Below are positions 35,157 to 42,241 of a DNA stretch of 64,000 nt, piece after piece (positions within the stretch are counted from its first letter, which is position 1; each line of letters starts with the position of its first letter). Origin of the DNA: Hymenobacter montanus (GTDB taxonomy: Bacteria > Bacteroidota > Bacteroidia > Cytophagales > Hymenobacteraceae); NCBI RefSeq assembly GCF_014699115.1, contig NZ_JACXAD010000001.1:62001-126000 (forward strand), read 5' to 3'. Under the pieces are notes generated by a model. It ran no database searches, was not told where the DNA came from, and was given only the letters and a program-made list of their open reading frames with translations. Made by a program: the position numbers and the translations under genes.

Positions 35157-35600
35157 TCATGCGTTTTCAGCTTGATTGTTGGTGTACGACGTACGCTCCG
35201 AAGCAGCGTCTTTTGACCGTTTCAAATACGTAAAGCTCCACACCAATAGCCCAACTACTGTGTAGGGGGCTCCCGATTTAATGATTTCCGTTATACTTCC
35301 CTCGTTTCCTCCGAAAGTATGGAGTACCGTGAAAGTGGCGGCTAAGACCAGCAAATGAATTCCGTTGTGAATAATCAGCTTTCTCCGAAGAGAATAAGCC
35401 GGCTTTTTATTTAGCCAAGCGCTCAGGCGGAGAATTGTCCCTAACGTTGGAAGTAAACAAATTGCGCTGCAGCAGATTAATAAGGCAAAAATGTCTGGAT
35501 TCCACCCAACAACGGCTGGCCAGAAAATGCTACCAGTCCACACAGTAATGCCCCAGTTCACAAACACGAGATGAACAGGAATGGTGACGGTTGATGACAT
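35157..35600 (-). CDS. Small integral membrane protein, duplicate B
   Basis: 147 residues, four hydrophobic segments, paralogous to duplicate A: shared N terminus (VFVNWGITVWTGS), middle (YSLRRKLIIHNGIHLLV) and nearly identical last 40 residues. It lacks the extra loop of duplicate A. Function unknown. High DNA identity only at the 3' end suggests recent duplication with divergence, or gene conversion at that end. Confidence 0.65.
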   Translation of the reverse strand: MSSTVTIPVHLVFVNWGITVWTGSIFWPAVVGWNPDIFALLICCSAICLLPTLGTILRLSAWLNKKPAYSLRRKLIIHNGIHLLVLAATFTVLHTFGGNEGSITEIIKSGAPYTVVGLLVWSFTYLKRSKDAASERTSYTNNQAENA

Positions 35601-35709
35601 AGCTGATGAATACTTTCAAATATACTGCTTTTGTGAGCCACCATTTAGGGGTGTAAGTAGCCAGCGCGGCGGTCATAGCCACCAAGCACCGGGCTGCTTA
35701 CTCAACTAA

Positions 35710-35865
35710 TCACTTGTACTTGATCAACGGGAAATCAGCAGCGACTACACGCCGGCTTTTAATTTTAGCCGGGGTGCCTTCCGTGGCGGGAGCTTCCACC
35801 GGAGCTTCTTTCACCTTTGCTTTAGCTGCTAGCTGCGATTTTTGGCGTCTTTCGGCTCTTTTCAA
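35710..35865 (-). CDS. Possible small basic protein
   Basis: 51 codons from a TTG to TGA, Lys/Ala-rich (KRAERRQKSQLAAKAKVKEAP) and ending FPLIKYK. There is no ATG in frame, so a truncated gene is equally likely. Similarity of its tail to the degenerate ORF at 34960 supports that it was once translated. The rest of 35601-35995 shows no other gene. Confidence 0.3.
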   Translation of the reverse strand: MKRAERRQKSQLAAKAKVKEAPVEAPATEGTPAKIKSRRVVAADFPLIKYK

Positions 35866-35995
35866 GCAGCCTAGCGCTCGGCGGCAGTCTCCGGCGGGAT
35901 GGCGCCGCTAATTACGCCCAGCTGAGAAGGAGGCTAGTTTTGCATCCTTGCACCCTCATCCGCTCATTAATTCTCTTACTTCCCTACCTCACCTA

Positions 35996-36361
35996 ATGAA
36001 ACGCTACGTCCTCAACCCCGCCCCTTTTGTAGTGCCCACCACCGACGGCAAGCTCATTGAGGAGCACGTGGGTGCAGCCAGTACCGGCACCTCCGCTTAC
36101 AGCCTGGCCCACATGGTGGCGCCGCCGCACTGGAGCGAGCCGCACCAGACGCCCAGCTTCGACGAAATAACCATCGTGGTGCGGGGGCGAAAGCGGTTTG
36201 AGATTGACGACGACACCGTGGAGCTGCAAGCCGGCCAAGCCTTGCTGATTAAGGGCGGCGCGCGGGTGCGCTATTCCAACCCGTTTGACGCCGAGTGCGA
36301 GTACTGGTCGATATGCGTGCCCGCTTTCAGCCCCGACACCGTGAACCGGGAAGCCGAGTAA
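35996..36361 (+). CDS. Cupin-domain protein
   Basis: 121 residues from the ATG of MKRYVLNPAPF. A single small beta-barrel cupin with the two motifs visible: HWSEPHQTPSFDEITIVVRG (metal-binding His/Glu positions) and LQAGQALLIKGGARVRYSNP. Stand-alone cupins of this size are often metal-binding sugar or aromatic-compound enzymes or sensors; the substrate is unknown. It lies 270 bp upstream of the peptide/MNIO locus on the same strand, with no proof of a link. Confidence 0.75.
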   Translation: MKRYVLNPAPFVVPTTDGKLIEEHVGAASTGTSAYSLAHMVAPPHWSEPHQTPSFDEITIVVRGRKRFEIDDDTVELQAGQALLIKGGARVRYSNPFDAECEYWSICVPAFSPDTVNREAE

Positions 36362-36631
36362 CCAGATGACGGGCGACCCGATTGGTCTCGCCCGGCAGCC
36401 ACCGGCTGCTCCCCGGCCTCCTGAGAGCCTAGCTGACCTTGACCGTGCATGCCCTCCTGAAAGCGGCAGGGCTGATGGCAGCGTTAACGTAGGCAAACAG
36501 CAGTTGTAACGTGGTCGCGGAGCAGGCAGCCTTATTTTTTCAGCCGTGCAACCGTAGCGGCGGGCGAGCGGTCATCTTCACTGAACGCCCTAGGTACTTA
36601 CCCAACTCCCCTTACCTTAAATTGTAAGACC

Positions 36632-36790
36632 ATGAAACTCCCCAAAACTTTGCTTGGCGCCATCCTGGTTGGTATCACGGTTCAAGCCACTGGATGTAAG
36701 AAAGAAACGCCTACGCCCAAGAGCGAGGGCAAAAGCGGTAAAGAGACCGTTAAGACGCCGGATAACTGCCCCGCCTGCGGCATGGGTTAA
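36632..36790 (+). CDS. Tiny lipoprotein with C-terminal CPACGMG, copy 1 (putative MNIO substrate)
   Basis: 52 residues, too short for most gene callers. The N terminus is a signal with probable lipobox QATGC (C22) followed by KK, then a Lys/Glu/Gly-rich spacer, ending DNCPACGMG. Copy 2 keeps the first 22 residues and the last eight (NCPACGMG) identical while the spacer differs, the pattern expected when leader and C-terminal core are under selection. Together with the DUF692-family enzyme gene downstream this suggests a ribosomally made, modified, probably metal-binding peptide. The C-x-x-C arrangement could also bind metal unmodified. Confidence 0.75.
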   Translation: MKLPKTLLGAILVGITVQATGCKKETPTPKSEGKSGKETVKTPDNCPACGMG

Positions 36791-36801
36791 GCCGAAGGAT
36801 T

Positions 36802-36915
36802 GTGCGCAAGCAACCGTGCGTCTTATCTGATGCGCCGGCCGCCATGCAGCCAGTGCTGAATCCAGGTGCATACGTGTTTCACACAGCTGACCAGGCAATC
36901 TTAGCGGCTAGGTAG
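36802..36915 (+). pseudogene. Remnant of a duplicated MNIO gene 5' end
   Basis: GTG followed by 36 codons to TAG. The first 28 bases match the start of the downstream MNIO gene with three differences (protein VRKQPCVLS against VRKKPCVLS) and then diverge. It shows that the duplication unit once included the start of the enzyme gene. Confidence 0.65.
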
Positions 36916-36979
36916 CGTTCTATCTTCCTGAACGCCTTCGGTGGGTGCTTACCCCAAGCTTACCTTATTTCACTTTTAA

Positions 36980-37177
36980 ATGAAGCTGCCCAAAACCTTG
37001 CTCGGTGCTATCCTGGTTGGCATCACGGTCCAAGCCACTGGCTGTAAACAAGCCACCAGCTATAAAAAAGAATCCCCCGTGCCCAAGGTAGAGGGCAAGG
37101 ACGGTAAAGAGGTAGTGGCAGATAAAGATTCAGCAGAATATATAACGAATAACTGCCCCGCCTGCGGCATGGGCTAA
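36980..37177 (+). CDS. Tiny lipoprotein with C-terminal CPACGMG, copy 2 (putative MNIO substrate)
   Basis: 65 residues: the same signal and lipobox as copy 1 (MKLPKTLLGAILVG ... QATGC), a longer charged spacer (VEGKDGKEVVADKDS) and the end NNCPACGMG. It lies 30 bp before the GTG of the MNIO-family enzyme gene, so it is likely in the same transcript. Secretion leader plus short Cys-containing tail resembles the layout of bufferin-type MNIO substrates, though the CPACGMG tail is its own motif. Confidence 0.78.
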   Translation: MKLPKTLLGAILVGITVQATGCKQATSYKKESPVPKVEGKDGKEVVADKDSAEYITNNCPACGMG

Positions 37178-37207
37178 GCTAAACGAAAACAACCAAGCCA
37201 GCTGATC

Positions 37208-38335
37208 GTGCGCAAGAAGCCATGCGTCTTATCTGCCATCGCCTGCAATGCCGACCATGACGTGCTGTCGGCCGCTTTTCCGCTGCTGGAAGCTGGCGAG
37301 GTGGAAGCCTTGGAGTGGTCCTTCGACGCGCTCATGGGCGAGATGCCAGAGTGGTTCTCAACGCTGCTCAGCGTTTATGGAGAGCAAGGCCGCCTGGTAG
37401 GCCACGGGGTGTACTTTTCTCTGCTTTCGGGCCAGTGGACTCCGGAGCAGCAGCAGTGGCTGCACGACCTTGGCCAACTGGCGGCCCGGTTCTCGTTCGA
37501 CCACGTTACTGAGCACTTTGGCTTTTTTACGGGGGAGAGCTTCCACGCCGGTGCCCCGCTCCCGGTCCCTTGCTCTGCGGCCACCCTGCGGCTGGGACGG
37601 GACCGGCTGCGGCGCATCCAGGACGCCGGCCGGTGCCCGGTAGGGCTGGAAAACCTGGCCCTGGCCTACTCGCTCGCCGACGTGCAGCAGCAAGGCGCTT
37701 TCCTCGACCAGCTCCTGGAGCCGGTCAACGGCTTCCTCATCCTGGACCTGCACAACCTCTACTGCCAGCTCCACAACTTCGCCATCGCCCCCGAGACGCT
37801 GATTGACTTGTACCCACTGGACCGGGTGCGGGAAATTCACATTTCCGGCGGGAGCTGGGAGGCCTCGGCCCGGGCACCACGCGGGCGGGTGCGCCGCGAC
37901 ACCCATGACGGGGCCGTACCGGAAGAAGTTTTTCAACTGCTCGAACGCACCATGCCCCGCTGCCCGCACCTCAAATACGTTGTGCTTGAGCAATTGGGCA
38001 CCGCCCTCAAAACCGAACGCCAGCGAGCTGGCTTCCGCCGGGATTTTCGTCGAATGGCGCGGCTGGTACAGCAGCACGACAGAGCAACGACCAGGGGCTC
38101 TGACCAGCTATTTTTGCCCCTGCACCCCTCGCCGGGCGGCCCGGTGGTGGTCGATGAAAAGCTGCACGGGCAACAGCGGCAGCTCTCGCGCATTCTGGAA
38201 GCGGCCCCGACCCTCGACGAAGCCCAGCGCCTGCTCCACGGCTCGTCGTTAGCCCATACCGAATGGCACCTGGAAAACTGGCCCCCCTACATGCTGGAAA
38301 CCGCGCGCCGCATCGCGCAAAAGTGGAAGCGCTAG
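37208..38335 (+). CDS. DUF692/MNIO-family multinuclear iron oxidase-like enzyme
   Basis: A 375-residue TIM-barrel-type protein of the DUF692 family (MbnB/TglH relatives), which use two or three irons to modify cysteine or other residues in peptides. Candidate ligands: H99, E102, H103 (DHVTEHFGF), E148-N149 (GLENLAL), D180, H182, N183 (LDLHNLY), H211 (EIHISGG), D231, H233, D234 (RDTHDG) and E261 (VLEQLG). The HISGG segment departs from the HxAGH often seen. About 90 C-terminal residues after the barrel (EAAPTLDEAQRLLHG ... PPYMLETARRIAQKW) may be a fused accessory domain. The start is a GTG 30 bp after the second substrate-like gene. No separate partner or RRE protein is nearby. Confidence 0.85.
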   Translation: MRKKPCVLSAIACNADHDVLSAAFPLLEAGEVEALEWSFDALMGEMPEWFSTLLSVYGEQGRLVGHGVYFSLLSGQWTPEQQQWLHDLGQLAARFSFDHVTEHFGFFTGESFHAGAPLPVPCSAATLRLGRDRLRRIQDAGRCPVGLENLALAYSLADVQQQGAFLDQLLEPVNGFLILDLHNLYCQLHNFAIAPETLIDLYPLDRVREIHISGGSWEASARAPRGRVRRDTHDGAVPEEVFQLLERTMPRCPHLKYVVLEQLGTALKTERQRAGFRRDFRRMARLVQQHDRATTRGSDQLFLPLHPSPGGPVVVDEKLHGQQRQLSRILEAAPTLDEAQRLLHGSSLAHTEWHLENWPPYMLETARRIAQKWKR

Positions 38336-38731
38336 TCGGGATACATTAGGCTAATTCGCAGGCTGTCAATCAAACAGCTGGGGGCCTCCAGTGCTCGGGG
38401 CTCGCCGTGATGACACCAGGCGGAGAAGGAAACGAGCGGCGTTCTCGGGGTGGCTTTGCCGTACGCCGGGCAGAGTCTGGGCCGTGGGTACGTAGGTTGC
38501 TGGGGTGGGTATAGTAGCTGGCTGAGGCCGCGACCGAGCTGAGCCATACACACGATAGCGAATCGTCTGGTAAGTGGGCGGGCTGGTCGGTATTTCGAGC
38601 GGGTCCGTCCATCTTTTGATTTTGGGCCCGCTTTCGGCCGGGAGTTTGCGAATGCTCTGGCAGACAGAGTCGGTTCTGTTATTCATGGCCGGCTTCCTTG
38701 TCCTACTTCTAACCCACCATATTCTCGTTCC

Positions 38732-39211
38732 ATGAAAACCCATCTGCTGCCCCTGTTGGCCGCTTTCGCCCTCACTCTGGGTACGGCCGCCGCTCAAACC
38801 ACTACCCAGAATACTTCGGCTGGCGCTACGGTCGGGCGCGGCCACGACCGCGCGCAGGGCAATCCCGAAGCAATGGCCACCCGCCAAAGCCAGCGCCTGA
38901 GTCAGGAGCTGGGCCTAAACGCCGACCAAACGGCCAAAATACAGCAAATCCTCCTCGCCCGGGGCCAGGAAATGCAGGCGATGCGCAGCCAGGCCCGCAC
39001 GGGCGACCGCAGCCAACTGCGCACGCAAATGGATGCCAATCGCAGCAAATACGACGAGCAAGTCAAGGCCGTGCTGACGGCTGACCAATACACCAAGTAC
39101 ACCGCTCTGCAGAACGACCGCATGAACCACGGACGCTGGGGCGGCCTCGGCGACAGTGCGAAGGTAAAAGTCAAAAACAACCGAATGAAATTGAAAAAGG
39201 CTGCTAAATAG
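38732..39211 (+). CDS. Spy/CpxP-like periplasmic protein
   Basis: 159 residues with a Sec signal (LLPLLAAFALTLGTAAAQ). The mature part is helical and charged, with the Spy/CpxP-like pattern LSQELGLNADQTAKIQQILLARGQEMQAMR and a second AVLTADQYTKYTALQNDRM, equivalent to LTxxQ repeats. Such proteins are small periplasmic chaperones or stress sensors, some metal responsive. It lies 400 bp after the MNIO gene; a functional link is only suggested by the neighbourhood. Confidence 0.82.
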   Translation: MKTHLLPLLAAFALTLGTAAAQTTTQNTSAGATVGRGHDRAQGNPEAMATRQSQRLSQELGLNADQTAKIQQILLARGQEMQAMRSQARTGDRSQLRTQMDANRSKYDEQVKAVLTADQYTKYTALQNDRMNHGRWGGLGDSAKVKVKNNRMKLKKAAK

Positions 39212-39230
39212 GCAAGCACAACATAAGCAC

Positions 39231-39286
39231 AACGGCGCTCCGAGCCCCACGAAAAGATAATAGTTCGTGGGACTCAGAGCGCCGTT
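39231..39286. terminator. Strong hairpin after the Spy-like gene
   Basis: An imperfect stem of about 21 bp (aacggcgctc-gag-cccacga with its complement, two mismatches) with a 13-base loop. No long T run follows on either strand, so terminator function is likely but not certain. Confidence 0.6.
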
Positions 39287-40564
39287 CTCCATTCCGGGTA
39301 TTGGTTGCCTATGCCCGCTTTCCTGCGGAGAGAAACCTGCCCGAAACGACTCCGGAGGCAGTACGTGAAGTTTCACCAGCTGCGCCCGCGAACAGCGAGG
39401 ATACCGACTTTGAAGAGACGCTTATTATGATGGGCTTACTTAAGACCATCTCCTTATTTGGCCAACGAAGCCGGTAAGATAGTCTACACGGTCACCGACA
39501 ACGGCTGGTTTCCGCAGGCAGTGCGGTGAGGTCGGCACCGAGGCGGCACGGAACGCGTGGTGTCCGGACAATTTAGCTGGCCCAAGACAGGCCCCAAGCA
39601 TGACTAGCACTGAGCCCGGAAAGTCATCAGACAGCGCCCATTGGCCAATTACGGAGTACTGGATTCGCGGCTCATGAATCTTCCCCATGATTAGTAAACA
39701 AGAGCTTAGTTGCAGGTAGGGATTACTGAGCCCGCAACGTCGGCGAGCAAGGACCGACGTCCGCCGTTCAGGCCGCCAGCAGGCCAATTGCCCCCGGATG
39801 CAGGTGTTGCTGCAACTCGCTGAAGAGTCCCGTTACGCACTGCCTAATCAAAGCCGCACTCCTGACACCATTCCCAACGTGGACCTCGGGTAATGGCTTA
39901 GGGCCCAGATAGTCCCTTCCAACAAATCAATAGTCGCCGCTATCACTAACGGAATGATCGTGCTTGCAGCCATCATAACTCCGTGAGTTGGCTTTCAGAT
40001 AGCTCAGCAGCCTTTGCCGAGCTAGCATTTCGGGAAAACAGGCACCTTTCAGAGACTCATGTACTCCTTTGCCACCCATTGCTGGTACTGCTAACTGTCA
40101 GTACACCCTAAGCTTTTCGAGTAGCTAATCAAAACAGGTGAGAACTATGAAATGCCGGCACTTTACACAATTATTGAAAAAACACACTCGTCCAACTGCA
40201 AAATATTGATAATTAACAAGAAATTTTATCAACATTCATTCGTCAACGCTTCAATATCTAGCATAAGTACAATAATACAGTTGATTAATTATCAACAAAG
40301 TACAAACTGGTACTGGCCGATAGAAAATATTTATAGCACGCTATGCTGGTGTTATGAAAGTTTCTATATATTTGAAAAATCAAACCAGTACATCTATAAA
40401 AACTTGCACATACAGAGATTTCTCAGCCCTAATTTGGGCCGCCAGCCATCCCTGCCCTTGAGTTGAAATCACCCTGCAAAGTGCCTGCGAATAAATAGCT
40501 CCGGCACTGAAGTTCCCACCCAGTGAATGCCGCGTAGGCTTCACCTCCAAGCTTATCCCACAAC
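39287..40564. other. 1.3-kb intergenic region upstream of the eCIS cluster
   Basis: No intact gene supported. Around 39285-39477 and 39450-39528 there are two short protein-like stretches in different frames (VAYARFPAERNLPETTPE; ANEAGKIVYTVTDNGWFPQAVR) that look like remnants. Bases 40140-40430 are strikingly AT-rich and probably hold the promoter of the injection-system operon; a frame of 104 codons there is compositional. No terminal inverted repeats or transposase were identified. Confidence 0.5.
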
Positions 40565-41197
40565 ATGTTATTGCACGCGCTAAAGATCATCCAAGCCGAG
40601 CTCGAAACGCATCTGGTGGCCTACGGCCCCACCGGCGATGAAGGCAAAGTGCTACTGGAGAATCTCTCCGAAGGCTTGACCAGTAATGGCGGCACCGGAA
40701 CGCGGGACCGACTAGTGGTGTCGCTGGTAAACTACCGAGAAGAAAAGGCGCTCAAGAACCTGCCGACCTACGTCCGTAACGACGCCACGCTGACTGCCCG
40801 CTACGAGAATCAGCCGATCTACCTCAACTTCCTGGTTTTGCTCACGGCCACGCACAGCAGCTACGAAAAGGCCGTGCTTTACCTCTCGCGCGGCATCCGC
40901 TTTTTCCAGTCTAAAAACGTGTTCACCCAGGATACGGTCGCCCCCACTACCCTGCTGGCGGCTCAGCCCCTCAACGCGCTTGACCGCCTGGAAACGTTCA
41001 AGCTGATCCTGGACCTGTACTCCCCCTCGCTCGAAGAAGTAAACCACCTCTGGGGCACGCTGGGGGGTAAGCAGTACCCCTTCGTGCTCTACATGCTGCG
41101 CCTGCTCGACCTCAAGTTCGAGGCCATCGATCGCGAGAGCGGGTTGATTACGGAGGTACTCAGCGATTTCTATCACCGTAACTCCGGCGTAAACTGA
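40565..41197 (+). CDS. DUF4255 protein, eCIS cap/tail terminator (Afp16/Pvc16-like)
   Basis: 210 residues. Matches the Pvc16 N-terminal/DUF4255 family: ALKIIQAELETHL, RLVVSLVNYREEKALKN, PIYLNFLVLLTATHSSYEKAVLYLSRGIRFFQ and KQYPFVLYMLRLLDLK. In Afp and PVC particles this protein terminates the sheath and tube and sets their length together with the tape measure. It is the first gene of the injection-system operon and the next gene starts 1 bp after its stop. Confidence 0.9.
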   Translation: MLLHALKIIQAELETHLVAYGPTGDEGKVLLENLSEGLTSNGGTGTRDRLVVSLVNYREEKALKNLPTYVRNDATLTARYENQPIYLNFLVLLTATHSSYEKAVLYLSRGIRFFQSKNVFTQDTVAPTTLLAAQPLNALDRLETFKLILDLYSPSLEEVNHLWGTLGGKQYPFVLYMLRLLDLKFEAIDRESGLITEVLSDFYHRNSGVN

Positions 41198-41198
41198 C

Positions 41199-42206
41199 AT
41201 GGCAGAACGGGTTCGAAAGGGCTACAAACGCCTGTTTGAAGTGCGCCTGCTCCACCATTACTGGTTGGACGAGGGTGCAACGAGCTTCGACCTGCTCGCC
41301 GACCCGGCGCGCCGGCTGCTGACCTACGACTGCCGGCCCTTCCTGACGCTCGCTCCCACCCCACCAACGGCCCTGGCCCTGGCCGGCTTCGGCGGCCTGT
41401 ACCGCGACACCGCGCTGGGCGGCCTGGTGCTGGTTCCCGACGAAGCGGTGATTCCCGATGACGCCATATTCGAGTTGGTGCTGACGGTGCAGCAGGCAGC
41501 CTTTTACACGTACACGGCCCTTACGCTGCCAGCACGCAGCATCTACGAACTGTACCACCCGGCCGAAGGCAAAAGCTACCGCTACAAGGAAAACGTACCG
41601 GTGCTGTCGAACCTCACCGGCACGGCGCGGGGCGCGGGCCCCAGCCAGGGCTTGTACCTATCGCGGGAAATACCTATCCTGACGCCCACCGACCGCGTAG
41701 AGGCGCTGGTCGATATTGGGAACGCCCTGCACCAGTTGACCAGCGACCAGCCCGGCGCGGCTACGCGACAGCTAGCGGCAGCCTTAGCCGATACACCAGT
41801 GTTCGTGCACCAGGCCGATGTGCCAGAGTTAGTGCCCCCGGCCGGGCTGGCCGGCGTGCCCGCCCGGGGCCTGCTTCTAACGGGCGGCATTCCGGACGCC
41901 GTGTTTGCGCTCCTGCGGATTGCGGCCGTGCGGCCCGGCCGGGCCGATTTCAGCTGCACGGCCGCTGGGCGGGCACGCGCCAGCCACCCGGTTTTCCAGG
42001 TACGCTTTAAAAACCGCTCAACCAACCGCCACTACTTCAGCCGCGTCACGGGCGCGCCGGTATCGACCGACCCCACCCCGCTGCCGTTGACCCGCTTCGG
42101 CAACGCGGGCCCCAAGCAGAAGCCGACAGGCGACGACATTAAGTTCTCTTTCGACCAACTGGCGCCGGGCCGCATAACCGGCCTGAGGTCCGAGATCTTC
42201 GAGTAA
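41199..42206 (+). CDS. eCIS-associated protein of unknown function
   Basis: 335 residues, not recognised. No signal or membrane segment. The N terminus (VRKGYKRLFEVRLLHHYWLDEG) and the centre (TAFYTYTALTLPARSIYELYHP-like region) suggest a beta-rich structural protein; the C terminus reads TPLPLTRFGNAGPKQKPTGDDIKFSF. Its place between the cap-type gene and the sheath gene, with a 1-bp gap upstream, makes it a likely particle component such as a cap adaptor or an additional tail-completion factor. This is inferred from synteny only. Confidence 0.6.
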   Translation: MAERVRKGYKRLFEVRLLHHYWLDEGATSFDLLADPARRLLTYDCRPFLTLAPTPPTALALAGFGGLYRDTALGGLVLVPDEAVIPDDAIFELVLTVQQAAFYTYTALTLPARSIYELYHPAEGKSYRYKENVPVLSNLTGTARGAGPSQGLYLSREIPILTPTDRVEALVDIGNALHQLTSDQPGAATRQLAAALADTPVFVHQADVPELVPPAGLAGVPARGLLLTGGIPDAVFALLRIAAVRPGRADFSCTAAGRARASHPVFQVRFKNRSTNRHYFSRVTGAPVSTDPTPLPLTRFGNAGPKQKPTGDDIKFSFDQLAPGRITGLRSEIFE

Positions 42207-42241
42207 ACACTTCATCCAGTACTCTTTAAAAAATAAATAGC

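Larger units (their letters stand above)
34269..35275. repeat. Direct repeat flanking the tandemly duplicated membrane gene
   Basis: Bases 34269-34444 and 35100-35275 are nearly identical (about 150 bp with only scattered differences), covering the 3' ends of both membrane genes plus about 55 bp beyond the stop. The similarity fades toward the 5' parts. The period is about 831 bp, so this is a tandem gene duplication, not an insertion element. Confidence 0.85.

Noticed and set aside
35714..35911. Plus-strand frame of 65 codons
   Set aside because: Antisense to the Lys/Ala-rich small ORF whose tail resembles a second fragment nearby; the minus-strand reading is more protein-like.
39540..39640. 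Possible insertion-sequence end near ggtgtccggacaatttagctgg
   Set aside because: No matching inverted end, target duplication or transposase frame could be found in the region.
40152..40466. Plus-strand frame of 104 codons in the AT-rich region
   Set aside because: Translation is Ile/Asn/Tyr/Ser-rich, typical of chance frames in AT-rich DNA; better explained as the promoter region of the operon.
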